Assembly: GCF_030811555.1 (NCBI RefSeq)
Contig: NZ_JAUSQZ010000001.1
Location: 4,647,241 to 4,711,240 of the forward strand
Source: Kineosporia succinea
Lineage (GTDB): Bacteria > Actinomycetota > Actinomycetes > Actinomycetales > Kineosporiaceae
DNA length: 64,000 bases
Reading direction: 5' to 3'
Numbering within the stretch: the first letter of the stretch is position 1; the number at the start of each line of letters is the position of its first letter. A program made the position numbers and the translations under genes. Under the pieces are notes generated by a model. The model was not told where the DNA came from. It searched no databases and was given only the letters and a program-made list of their open reading frames with translations. Of this stretch, positions 1-8,897 are shown one piece after another.

Positions 1-1
1 C

Positions 2-2890
2 GAGCGGGTGTTCGACGACGCCGACGTCAACCGGATCTGGGCCGTGCTCAAGGCTTTCGCCTCGTTCGGGTTCTGCAAGGCCCACGCCGCGGCCTTCGCC
101 CTGCCCACCTACCAGTCGGCCTGGCTGAAGGCGCATCACCCGGCGGCGTTCCTGGCCGGCGTGCTCACTCACGACCCGGGCATGTACCCCAAGCGCCTGA
201 TCCTCGACGACGCACGCAATTTCGGCATCGCGGTTCTCCCGCTCGACGTGAACCACTCCGACGGGAAATACCGGGTGGAACGCCTCGAGGCCGAGGTGAC
301 GGGGGAGGAGGAGCAGGGCGAGCGTGAGGACGAGGGACACGGCGACGAGGAACGCGGCGGCAAGGAGGACGAGGGACACGGCGACGAGGAACGCGGCGGC
401 AAGGAGGACGAGGGGTACGGGGACGAAGGGCGGCCGGGAGAGTCGTCGGGGCCGGGAGCCGCGAAGGGTGCCGAAGAGGAAGGGGAATGGACGGTTCCGG
501 GCGGCTGGACCGTACCGGACGAGTGGGTCGCCGGGGCGAGTGCACAGCCCGAAGAGGTCGTGCCGGCGAAAGCTGGTCTGAGTCGGGCGCAGTCACCGAG
601 CCCGGTGGAGCCGACACCGGTGACAGCGGCATCGGCGCATCTCGTGCCGGTGTTCGAGCCAGACGCTGCCGAGGTCGGTACGTCCGGGGTCCTCGCACTC
701 CGCGCCGGGACGGAGACCGAATCGCGAGTCGTGTTCGGCCACCGTCCGGACGTCATGCCGGTCCCCGATCCGGCTGCCGTCGCGGGCTCCGTGGGATCCC
801 TCGCCCGCCCCGGCCGTCAAGGAGGAACTCCCGCCGGTTCGCTCAGTTTCCCGGGCAGCCTGCGTATCACCCTGCCCCACCTCTTCGCCGATCGGCTGAA
901 CCCGGCCATGTTGCCGGCACCTCCCCTTCCGTTCCCCGAGTCGTTCGGGCAGACCGGACCGCTCGACGACACCGGGACCACGACGTCCCTCATCCCCGTT
1001 GCCCTCCAGCCGGTGCCCCGAAAGACACCCGCCCCCGAGCCGTCCGCCCCCGAACCGCCCACCCCCCAAGCGCCGGCCCCCGAACCAGTACCGGTCGAGC
1101 ACCCACCCGCCCCGTCGCCGTCCAAGACCGACCTGGTTCTGCCCGACGGCAGCCCCTACGGAATCCGCCTGTCCCTCGCCGAGGTCAAGGGCATCAGCGA
1201 GGCCGAGGTGCAACGGATCGTGGCCAACCGTCCCTACCAGTCCCTGGCCGACTTCTGGCACCGCGCGCACGTGTCCCGTCCGATTGTCGAAAGACTCATC
1301 ATCACCGGTGCTTTCGACTCCCTCTACGGCCTCACCGATGCGCTGCCGGTGCCGTCCCGAGGTAGCACCACCCGGCGCGACCTCCTGCTCCAGCTCGCCG
1401 ACCTGGAACGCTGGAGCCGCTCGCTGGAGAGTGGCCGGGCCCGCAGGAAGAAAGACAGGAACCCGCCACCCCCGGAACGGTTCGACGAGTCCGGGGGCAA
1501 GGACAGCAGCGGGGTCCGGCGCGCCGCAGGCCTCCAGTCCCGGTCGGCCGCCCCCGTGGTCGCGGCGGAAGACCACTCCGTCCAGCTCGCCCTCGACCTC
1601 GGTGACGCCCCCGACCGCATCGTCCCCAGTGGCCTGCCCGAGATGACCAGCGCCGAGCGCACCCGCGCCGAGCTCGAGGTGCTCGGTCTGGACGCCAGCC
1701 GTCACGTGCTCGAGTTCTACGAGCCGATGCTGCAGGCGCTCGCGGTCACCCGGGCACGTGACGTCCGGGGCCGGCGCAGCCGCGCGGAGATCCTCGTCGC
1801 CGGCGTGAAGGTGGCCACCCAGACCCCGCCGATCCGCACCGGCCGCCGCGTCGTCTTCCTCACCCTCGACGACTCGACCGGCCCGGTGGACGCGACCTTC
1901 TTCGAAGACGTCCAGGGCCCGTACGCGAGCACGGTCTTCCACTCCTGGCTCCTGGTGGTGCGCGGGGTGCTCCGCAAGACCGGGCACCGCGGGGTCTCGC
2001 TGCGCGCCACCGGCGCCTGGGAACTCCCGGTGCTCTGGGAGGCCTGGGTGGAGTCCGGCCTGGAGGGAGTGCTGGAGATCCTGCACGACGACGAACCGGC
2101 CGGCCCTGACCGCACGACACCCACCCGTCGCACCGCGTCCACGAACCGCACAGCCGATCTGCCCGCCACCACCTTCCACGCCGGGCTGGTCCCGGCCGAC
2201 GTGGGAGAGGCGACCCCCGGCCGTGTCCTCGGCATCAGCCGCGACGACGGCGCCCTGCCCGGCGCCGGTCCCACCGACTGGGAGACACCCACCGGCCTGC
2301 CCGCCGGCGACCACGACGGTTCCGGTCTCCCGATCCCGGCCACCCGTCCACCCGACCCGAATCAGCTCCGGCCGAACCAGTCCCTCCCGGACCAGCCCTG
2401 GCCGGATCAGTCCCGCCCGGACCAGTCCCGCCCGAATCAGTCCCGGCCGGACCAGTCCCGCCCGGACCAGCCCCGGCCGAATCAGTCCTGGCCGAACCAG
2501 TCCCTCCCGGACCAGCCCCGGCCGGACCAGTCCCGCCCGATCCAGTCCCGCCCCGCCACCACCCCGTCCACCGTCGATCAACCACCGGCGACCCGCCGCG
2601 TACTCGTTCACCCCAGCGGTTTCCGCCAGTCGCCCTACGCCGACCTCAAACCCCCGGGCGGCGACACCCGCGAGACCCGCCGCATGCAGGCCGCCGCTCA
2701 GGAGGCCCGTCGCGACGAACGGCGCCGCCGCGACGAAGAACGCCGGTTGCAGAACCGCTCGGCGCAAGATCAGCAACCAGATTCCCGAGGCCCCCGGACC
2801 CAGGATCCGGCCGGAGAGGACGAGGTCCGGCGCCGCCGGGAACCCCCGCGCAAACTCTGGCACTCCAGCCCCGGAAGCTCCGGCCGATGA
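2..2890 (+). CDS. dnaE2: Error-prone DNA polymerase DnaE2, C-terminal part (5' end outside window)
   Basis: Partial gene; the frame is open from base 2. The first ~93 residues (FCKAHAAAFALPTYQSAWL, then the GVLTHDPGMYPKRL block) are typical of DnaE2, the damage-induced C-family polymerase used in mutagenic repair. The helix-hairpin-helix part resumes near residue 376 (YGIRLSLAEVKGISEAE) and an OB-fold follows (about 590-690). Between them lies an insertion of about 280 residues, including a 13-residue acidic unit repeated from base 326 (39-base period, two exact copies plus a degenerate third). A Pro/Asp/Gln-rich tail (about 695-960) with PDQSRPNQSR-like repeats ends the protein. Both additions are absent from ordinary family members as I know them. 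The stop overlaps dinB by four bases (ATGA). Identity is firm; the function of the additions is unknown. Confidence 0.93.
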   Translation, partial: ERVFDDADVNRIWAVLKAFASFGFCKAHAAAFALPTYQSAWLKAHHPAAFLAGVLTHDPGMYPKRLILDDARNFGIAVLPLDVNHSDGKYRVERLEAEVTGEEEQGEREDEGHGDEERGGKEDEGHGDEERGGKEDEGYGDEGRPGESSGPGAAKGAEEEGEWTVPGGWTVPDEWVAGASAQPEEVVPAKAGLSRAQSPSPVEPTPVTAASAHLVPVFEPDAAEVGTSGVLALRAGTETESRVVFGHRPDVMPVPDPAAVAGSVGSLARPGRQGGTPAGSLSFPGSLRITLPHLFADRLNPAMLPAPPLPFPESFGQTGPLDDTGTTTSLIPVALQPVPRKTPAPEPSAPEPPTPQAPAPEPVPVEHPPAPSPSKTDLVLPDGSPYGIRLSLAEVKGISEAEVQRIVANRPYQSLADFWHRAHVSRPIVERLIITGAFDSLYGLTDALPVPSRGSTTRRDLLLQLADLERWSRSLESGRARRKKDRNPPPPERFDESGGKDSSGVRRAAGLQSRSAAPVVAAEDHSVQLALDLGDAPDRIVPSGLPEMTSAERTRAELEVLGLDASRHVLEFYEPMLQALAVTRARDVRGRRSRAEILVAGVKVATQTPPIRTGRRVVFLTLDDSTGPVDATFFEDVQGPYASTVFHSWLLVVRGVLRKTGHRGVSLRATGAWELPVLWEAWVESGLEGVLEILHDDEPAGPDRTTPTRRTASTNRTADLPATTFHAGLVPADVGEATPGRVLGISRDDGALPGAGPTDWETPTGLPAGDHDGSGLPIPATRPPDPNQLRPNQSLPDQPWPDQSRPDQSRPNQSRPDQSRPDQPRPNQSWPNQSLPDQPRPDQSRPIQSRPATTPSTVDQPPATRRVLVHPSGFRQSPYADLKPPGGDTRETRRMQAAAQEARRDERRRRDEERRLQNRSAQDQQPDSRGPRTQDPAGEDEVRRRREPPRKLWHSSPGSSGR

Positions 2891-4242
2891 GCCGCCGCAG
2901 CTACCGGCGGGCCGGGGCCGGACTGTCCGCCAACGACACCGGCTGCCTGGTCCTGCACGCCGACATGGACGCCTTCTACGCCTCCGTCGAACTCATCGAC
3001 CGCCCTGACCTGCGCGGACTCCCGGTGATCGTGGGCGGGGGAGGCCGCTCCGTGGTGCTCTCGGCGACCTACGAGGCCAGAAGAAGAGGGGTCCACGCCG
3101 CCATGCCGATGAGCCGCGCCCGCCGGGTGTGCCCCGAGGCGGTCGTGATCGAACCCGACCACGACCGCTACGCCGACGTCTCGCGCGGTGTGATGGAGGT
3201 CTTCCGGTCGGTGACGCGGCTGGTCGAGCCGCTGAGCCTGGACGAGGCCTTCATCGACGTGTCCGGGGCGATCCGGCGCATGGGCTCGCCGAGCCGCATC
3301 GCCGCCCTGATCCGCGACCGGATCGCCGACGAGCAGCGCATCACCTGCTCGGTCGGGATCGCGTCCACCAAGTTCGTCGCCAAGCTCGCCTCCGGCCAGG
3401 CCAAACCCGACGGCGTGCTGGTGGTGCCGCGCGACGAGACGGTCACCTTTCTGCACGGACTGCCCGCCGGGGCCCTGTGGGGCGTGGGGGAGAAGACGGA
3501 AGAGGCCCTGAGGCGCCTGGGGCTGGTGACGGTCGCCGACATCGCCCACACCCCGGCTCTGACCCTCCGCCGGGCGCTCGGCGATGCGGTCGGCCGGCAG
3601 CTGCACGACCTGTCCTGGGGCCGGGACCCGCGCCCGGTGGTGCCTCAGCAGGTCGAGAAGAGCATCGGCAACGAAGAGACTTTCCGCACAGACATCGACG
3701 ATCCCGACGTGATATCCCGCGAGCTGCTAAGGCTCAGCGAGCGGGTGGCGGCCCGGGCCCGGGCCTCGGGAGCCGTCGGCCGCACCGTGGTGATCAAGAT
3801 CAGATTCGCCGACTTCACCACGATCACCCGCTCCCGCACGCTGCCCGAGCACACCGACGTGGCACGCGTGATCCATTCCACGGCGCTCGCCCTCTATGCC
3901 CGCCTGGGTCTTGACCGTGCTCGATTACGCCTGGTCGGAGTGCGTTTGGAAGGGCTCGCCGAGGCCTCCGAGGGGCATCACCAGCTCAGCCTCGACGAGC
4001 GTCCGGTGGGCTGGCGGGAGGCCGAGAGGGCGGTCGACCGGGCCAGTGCCCGGTTCGGCGCGGGGGCCGTCCGGCCCGCCAGTCTGGTGGCACAACCCGC
4101 CATGACAGGAGACACTGCCCAGCAGCGCCATGCCCCCCGTTCCGGCGACGGCCGTCACCCCCTCCGGTATCAAGCCCCACAGCCGTATGGCCGAGAATGG
4201 GGAGACCATCCGGGTGGCACAGCCGATCGGCTTTCGCGGTAG
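2887..4242 (+). CDS. dinB: DNA polymerase IV (Y-family, DinB)
   Basis: Translesion polymerase of 451 residues. Catalytic motifs are intact: DMDAF with Asp26 and Asp28, and SLDEAF with Asp119-Glu120. The little-finger part (about 255-365) is present, followed by a short basic Pro-rich tail that lacks an obvious sliding-clamp peptide. The ATG lies inside the dnaE2 stop, so the two polymerases are translationally coupled. The usual partner of DnaE2 is ImuB, a Y-family relative without catalytic acids; this protein keeps them and is therefore called Pol IV. A classical imuA/imuB pair could lie upstream of the window. Confidence 0.93.
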   Translation: MSRRSYRRAGAGLSANDTGCLVLHADMDAFYASVELIDRPDLRGLPVIVGGGGRSVVLSATYEARRRGVHAAMPMSRARRVCPEAVVIEPDHDRYADVSRGVMEVFRSVTRLVEPLSLDEAFIDVSGAIRRMGSPSRIAALIRDRIADEQRITCSVGIASTKFVAKLASGQAKPDGVLVVPRDETVTFLHGLPAGALWGVGEKTEEALRRLGLVTVADIAHTPALTLRRALGDAVGRQLHDLSWGRDPRPVVPQQVEKSIGNEETFRTDIDDPDVISRELLRLSERVAARARASGAVGRTVVIKIRFADFTTITRSRTLPEHTDVARVIHSTALALYARLGLDRARLRLVGVRLEGLAEASEGHHQLSLDERPVGWREAERAVDRASARFGAGAVRPASLVAQPAMTGDTAQQRHAPRSGDGRHPLRYQAPQPYGREWGDHPGGTADRLSR

Positions 4243-4315
4243 GCGTGCGCGACCTATTCTGTGACCATCGCCGGAACGCATGTGGAACGACCGGTGTGAC
4301 CGTCAGGAGGTCGAA

Positions 4316-4702
4316 GTGCCGCTCTCCGATAACGAGCAGCGTCTGCTTGAGCAGATGGAGCGCGCGCTCTATGCCGAGGATCCGAAGTTCGCCTCGGCAA
4401 TGCGTGGCGCCAACCGACGGCCAGGGGCCGGCCGGCGGCTTGCTATTGGGGGCACGGGTATCGTGCTCGGGCTCGTAGTGCTCGTCTTTGGCGTGGCCAA
4501 CAACAACATCCCGGTCGGGGTGCTCGGCTTCGTCTGCATGCTGGGTGGCACGGCGTATGCCGTCTCCAGTAAGCGCAGAGGGCCAGTAGGCGTTGTCAAT
4601 GCGGCCGGAACCGTCCGTCCCCCCGCGAAGCGCAACCGCAACAAGGGCAGTTTCATGCAACGCATGGAGCAGCGCTGGGATCGGCGTCGCGACGAACGCT
4701 GA
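4316..4702 (+). CDS. DUF3040 membrane protein
   Basis: Small protein of 128 residues. It opens with VPLSDNEQRLLEQMERALYA, the typical start of DUF3040 proteins found near the actinobacterial division cluster. Two hydrophobic segments follow (about 43-61 and 66-82), then a basic tail. The GTG at 4316 was chosen because AGGAGG (4305-4310) stands five bases before it; an upstream in-frame ATG at 4280 lacks this. Function unknown; location between DNA-repair and cell-wall genes is conserved in actinobacteria, to my knowledge. Confidence 0.88.
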   Translation: MPLSDNEQRLLEQMERALYAEDPKFASAMRGANRRPGAGRRLAIGGTGIVLGLVVLVFGVANNNIPVGVLGFVCMLGGTAYAVSSKRRGPVGVVNAAGTVRPPAKRNRNKGSFMQRMEQRWDRRRDER

Positions 4703-4743
4703 TCAGATCCGCAGCACGGCATGAAAGATGCTTGATAGCAAAG

Positions 4744-4829
4744 GGCCCCTCGACCTGGCTCGGTCGCAGGGGCCGACAAGCTCAATGCAGGGTTCATGTA
4801 GGCGGTACCGCACGAGTGCGGCGCCGCCT
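4744..4829. terminator. Two GC-rich hairpins after the DUF3040 gene
   Basis: GGCCCCTCGACC (4744-4755) pairs, with one bulge, with GGTCGCAGGGGCC just downstream. A second hairpin (4800-4829) has arms AGGCGG/CCGCCT around CCGCA/TGCGG. Neither has a T-tract, as is common in high-GC bacteria. Probable termination region for the dnaE2-dinB-DUF3040 unit; no gene is seen between 4703 and 5079. Confidence 0.5.
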
Positions 4830-5027
4830 AGTGCTGTTTGCTGCTCGGTGAGCTCCGGTGCCCGGCCCGCCCTGTCACCGGGGTGGTCCGGGCACGATCA
4901 CCCCTGCTTGCAGACGACGTGCGCACCGATCGCGGGTCGGTCACCTCACACACGTGCCCCGATCCGGAAACCCCGGGCAACCTGCGAACCAGAGCAATCC
5001 AGAACCTCCTCAGTCGTCCACACACCA

Positions 5028-5065
5028 CGAGAAGGGCTCCCCGGGAAACCGGGGAGCCCTTCTCG
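5028..5065. terminator. Perfect 17-bp hairpin terminator of the moxR operon
   Basis: A perfect inverted repeat has arms 5028-5044 and 5049-5065 (AGAAGGGCTCCCCGG and its complement) closed by a GAAA tetraloop. It lies 15 bases past the transglutaminase stop codon on the minus strand, so it most likely ends the moxR-DUF58-transglutaminase transcript. Confidence 0.85.
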
Positions 5066-5079
5066 TGCGTACGTGGGAA

Positions 5080-7542
5080 TCAGCTCCGGCCGCTACCGGC
5101 CTTGTCCCGCCGACCAGGCCGACCGGATTGACCAGGCCGACCGGATTGACCAGACCGACCGGAACGGTCGGCAGGCCCCGGCTCGTCACCGGGGGTCGCC
5201 GCGGTGTCCGGGACGTCGTCGCCCTCGGCCCCTCTCCGCCGGACCCGGGACGTGATCCAGGCGCCCAGCCCGGTGAGGGCCGTGATGCCCGACGCCGGCC
5301 ACAGCTTCGCCTGCCAGCGGGTGCGACTCGACTTCTGCACCGCCACTGCCCCCACGACCAGCGCCACGTCCTGGCGGCGTTCGGCGGCACCCCGGCCCGG
5401 TTCGGTCGTGGGCGGCGCGTAGAAGGCGTCTTCCAGTTCCTCGACCAGCCGGTCGAGCGCCTCCGCCTGCTCGGGGGTGAGCTCGTAGTCGTCGTTCAGG
5501 CGCTGCCGTACTGCTCGCGGGGTCCAGGACGCCGCCCAGCGCACCCCCAGGTCGCTCAGCCCGAGCCGCAGGTCGTCCCAGGCGGCGGCCGCCAGCCCGG
5601 GAGGAGTGGTGGCCTGCCGCCAGCGGTGCCGGGCGGCGATCCCGGCGGCCAGGCGCGGCAGGGCCAGGCCGAGCAGGACGACCAGGAGCACGAGCACCGG
5701 CTGCCACGGCACCGACAGACCGCCGGACGACTGTGCGCCCGCCGCCTGCTCCTGCTCCTGCGTGGCCTCCGCCTCGGCGGTACTGCTGGCGCCGTCCTCG
5801 CTGGTGTCGGGGGCGGTGGTGGTGCTGGTCTCGTCGTCGGGGCTGCTGCTGTCGTTGCCGGTGTCCGGGAGCGTCCAGTCCGGCGCCGCCTGGCCGCTGC
5901 GCGGGGTCGGCTCGAAACGCACCCAGCCGACGTTGTTGAAGTACAGCTCGGGCCAGGCGTGGGCGTCGCGCGAGGAGATGATGCGCGTGTTCTCGGCCTG
6001 CAGGGTGCCGGGCAGGAAGCCGACGGCGACCCGGGCCGGGATGCCGAGCTGACGCGCCATCACGGCCATGGTGGAGGCGTAGTGCACGCAGTACCCCTCC
6101 TTCTGCCGGAGGAAGTCGACGATGGCCTGGGCACTGCCGTCGCCCCCCTCGGACTCGGGGGCCTGCGTGTTGTAGACGAACCCGCCGCCGGTGCGGAAGA
6201 ACTCCTGCAGCCGCACGGCCTTCTCGTAGTTGTTGCCGTTGCCGGCCTCGCGGCGGGCGGTCTCCTCGATCACTGCGGGCATGTCGTCGGGCAGCTGCGT
6301 GTACTTCTCGACGATGTCGTCGGGCGGCGTGGTGGCCCCGGCCAGCTGGTCGGCGGTCGGCGTGACGTTGAGGAAGTCGACCGTGTACTGAACCTGCGTG
6401 GTGTCGACCTTGTTGCCGATGACGTTCAGGGTCTCGGGGTCGTAGAGCCACTCGCCGTCGAGCCCGGTGACCGAGCGGGCGGGATAGGGCAGCGGCAGGT
6501 AGGTCTCGCGCAGCCGGTAGATCTCGATGCTGCTGGACTCGTCGCTGGTCTGCACGGCCGAGGTCAGGCCGGGCGCCTGCGGCATGCCCTCGCTGATGTT
6601 GTTGGAGCGCGGGATCTTCTTGCCGCTCGGCTTCCAGGTCTTGCCGTCGTACTCGTCGTCGGTGACGATCCGCAGCGGTTCCGGGTCGGAGACCGTGGTG
6701 GTGTAGGCCAGCAGCTCGGTGTCGACCGGGTCGTTCAGGTCGCGGCGCATGTCGAGGATCGGGTTGATCCGGGTGATCACGGTCCCGCCGTTGCCGCCGT
6801 CCCCGTCGCCCGAGCCGCCCAGCAGCTGGTTGTCGAGGCCCGGCACCACGGCCGGCACGGCCACGGCCACCGCGACCGCGGCCAGCGCCACCCGGCGCCC
6901 GCCCCGGGCCAGGCCGGTGTCACCCGCCGGCCGGGCGTCGCGCTGCCCGGCCGAGGCCAGCACCCGGCCCCAGGCCCGCACCCGGTCGCCCGCGTCGGCC
7001 GACAGCAGCAGCAGGAAGGAGGCCGCCGCGGCGAAGAACAGGTACCAGGGCAATCCGTCGTCGAGCAGGGCGGCGGGCACGCAGTACATCGCCAGCAGGG
7101 GCAGCCCGGCCAGCGCGGGCTGACGGAACGAGGTGGCCAGGATGTCGACGGCCAGCGCCACGATCCCGGTGCCGCCGGCGGCCAGCAGCACGATGCCGCG
7201 GTCGGCGTCGACCGGCGGCGACTGGCTCTGGGTGGTCTGCAGCCCGGCCTGCACCAGGTCGGCCAGCAGACGCACCGCACCGGGCGGGTCGGCGATCTCA
7301 CCGCGGGCGAACAGCACCACGATCGCCAGGAACAGCATCACGGCCTGCAGGCCGATCACGGCCGGCCACCAGCCCCGGGCCAGCTGACGCGCGACGATGC
7401 CGGTCACCATCACGGTCAGCACCATGATGGCCGCGGCGAACAGCCAGGTCGTGCCCTTGATCAGGGGGGCGAGGGTGAGGGCGGCGACCAGCGCGGCCAC
7501 CGCCGCCGTCACCGCCATCCGCTCGTCGGAGCCGTTGGTCAT
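5080..7542 (-). CDS. DUF3488/transglutaminase-like membrane protein
   Basis: Protein of 820 residues. The first ~230 residues hold six or more membrane segments (DUF3488 region). An extracytoplasmic transglutaminase-like domain follows with the papain-like residues visible: Cys in EGYCVHYAS and His in RDAHAWPELYF, followed by FEPTPRSGQ. A Ser/Thr/Glu-rich linker, one further membrane segment and a cytoplasmic DUF4129-like stretch (about 660-720) complete it. The end carries short RSGQSGRPGQ repeats encoded by an 18-base repeat near 5115-5160. It overlaps the DUF58 gene by four bases. The MoxR/DUF58/transglutaminase trio is widespread; substrate unknown, probably a cell-surface protein. Confidence 0.92.
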   Translation of the reverse strand: MTNGSDERMAVTAAVAALVAALTLAPLIKGTTWLFAAAIMVLTVMVTGIVARQLARGWWPAVIGLQAVMLFLAIVVLFARGEIADPPGAVRLLADLVQAGLQTTQSQSPPVDADRGIVLLAAGGTGIVALAVDILATSFRQPALAGLPLLAMYCVPAALLDDGLPWYLFFAAAASFLLLLSADAGDRVRAWGRVLASAGQRDARPAGDTGLARGGRRVALAAVAVAVAVPAVVPGLDNQLLGGSGDGDGGNGGTVITRINPILDMRRDLNDPVDTELLAYTTTVSDPEPLRIVTDDEYDGKTWKPSGKKIPRSNNISEGMPQAPGLTSAVQTSDESSSIEIYRLRETYLPLPYPARSVTGLDGEWLYDPETLNVIGNKVDTTQVQYTVDFLNVTPTADQLAGATTPPDDIVEKYTQLPDDMPAVIEETARREAGNGNNYEKAVRLQEFFRTGGGFVYNTQAPESEGGDGSAQAIVDFLRQKEGYCVHYASTMAVMARQLGIPARVAVGFLPGTLQAENTRIISSRDAHAWPELYFNNVGWVRFEPTPRSGQAAPDWTLPDTGNDSSSPDDETSTTTAPDTSEDGASSTAEAEATQEQEQAAGAQSSGGLSVPWQPVLVLLVVLLGLALPRLAAGIAARHRWRQATTPPGLAAAAWDDLRLGLSDLGVRWAASWTPRAVRQRLNDDYELTPEQAEALDRLVEELEDAFYAPPTTEPGRGAAERRQDVALVVGAVAVQKSSRTRWQAKLWPASGITALTGLGAWITSRVRRRGAEGDDVPDTAATPGDEPGPADRSGRSGQSGRPGQSGRPGRRDKAGSGRS

Positions 7543-8897
7543 GAAGCAAACCGCCCGAAGCCGTCCGGAGAACCGTTGTGACCATTAGTAGACGCCGAAG
7601 CTGTGGCCGGCGGCACCACCTGGGCTCCACCGTCGAGCGCCGGCCCGGCCGCACCGCTCCAGACATCGCTGATCGTCTGCCGCGGGCCCGCCTCGACCAC
7701 GGCCCAACCGCCCTCGCGCATCAGCGCGACCAGCCGCTGCCGGCCGGCGACGGAGCCGCGCGCCGCGTTCGGTGACCACTCCGGCGTGTCCAGCAGCACC
7801 GCGATCCCGGCGCGCCCGGCCAGCCCGAGTTCCCCGAGCCGCAGCGCCGTGGACTCGTCGATGTCACCCAGCACCGCGATCACCAGACCGCCCGCGCCGG
7901 CCCGGTGCAGCACGCCGATCGCCTCGTCGAGCACGTCGTCGTCGCCGGTCTGCACCACCGCGAGCCGCTCGAGCAGTTCGCCCGAGGCCTCGCCGGAGTG
8001 CGGGTTCGACCAGACGGCGGGGGAGCCGTCCATGACCAGCCGGATGCCGTGCTTCTCCTCGGCGAAGTGCACGGCGATCGAGGCGGCGGCGCTGACCGCC
8101 CACTCGAACGAGGACGAGGGCCCCTCGCCGCGGTGGGCGCGGGCCCGGGTGTCGAGCAGCACCGTGGCGCGCATCTGGCGGGGCTGTTCCTCGCGTCGCA
8201 CCATCAGCTCGCCGCGCTTGGCGGTGGAGGCCCAGTGCACCCGGCGCAGGTCGTCGCCCTCCCGGTACTCCCGGGTGGCCACGTCGTCCTCACCGCTGAC
8301 AGCCGCCGCGCGGGCCAGCGAGTCGCCCGACCCGCCCCAGGTGCCGCCCGCGGTCAGGGGAACCAGCGGGTGCAGCCGGGGTACCACGACCACGTGGTCG
8401 TTGCCGGTGAACGAGCGGGTCAGCTCGCACATCCCGAACGGGTCGGTGACGCGCAGCCGCAGCGGCCCGATCGGGTACTTGCCCCGCATGGACGCGGTGA
8501 GGGAGTAGGTGACGGCGGCGCGCTGGCCGCCGGGCATCCGGTCGAGCACGAACCGGGGCGGCGCGCCGAGCGCGGGCGGCACCCGGTCCTCGGCCAGCAG
8601 CACCCGGGTGCGCAGCGAGGCCAGGTTCTGCAGTTCCAGGCGCACCCGCATCGGGCTGCCGACCGAGACCCGCGGTGGGGTCGTGGTGCGGGTCAGCCCG
8701 ATCCGGTAGTGCGCCCGGGTCAGCATGTAGACGCAGGCGAGGGGCAGTACGAGCAGCAGCACGGCGATGCGCAGGAGGTCCTGCCGGCCGAGCACGACCG
8801 CGCAGATGCCGGACGCGACCCCCGCCGAGAGGAAGGAGCGCCCCCGGGTGGTGAGGCCGGACAGCGCCGCGCGGGCCCGGGAGAGCGCGGAGGTCAC
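7539..8897 (-). CDS. DUF58 domain protein
   Basis: Protein of 452 residues. Two membrane segments lie near the N-terminus (about 25-60). A beta-rich region follows, then the DUF58 signature EYREGDDLRRVHWASTAKRG (about 210-230) and a von Willebrand A-like fold. It sits between moxR and the transglutaminase gene with ATGA overlaps on both sides, so the three proteins are made together. DUF58 proteins are thought to work with MoxR ATPases in maturation of membrane or surface complexes; the precise role here is not known. Confidence 0.9.
   Translation of the reverse strand: MTSALSRARAALSGLTTRGRSFLSAGVASGICAVVLGRQDLLRIAVLLLVLPLACVYMLTRAHYRIGLTRTTTPPRVSVGSPMRVRLELQNLASLRTRVLLAEDRVPPALGAPPRFVLDRMPGGQRAAVTYSLTASMRGKYPIGPLRLRVTDPFGMCELTRSFTGNDHVVVVPRLHPLVPLTAGGTWGGSGDSLARAAAVSGEDDVATREYREGDDLRRVHWASTAKRGELMVRREEQPRQMRATVLLDTRARAHRGEGPSSSFEWAVSAAASIAVHFAEEKHGIRLVMDGSPAVWSNPHSGEASGELLERLAVVQTGDDDVLDEAIGVLHRAGAGGLVIAVLGDIDESTALRLGELGLAGRAGIAVLLDTPEWSPNAARGSVAGRQRLVALMREGGWAVVEAGPRQTISDVWSGAAGPALDGGAQVVPPATASASTNGHNGSPDGFGRFAS

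Noticed and set aside
4858-7581. Plus-strand open frame of 907 codons opposite the transglutaminase gene
   Set aside because: The minus-strand gene has clear domains, catalytic residues and overlaps with its operon partners; the plus-strand product is Arg/Gly/Pro noise.
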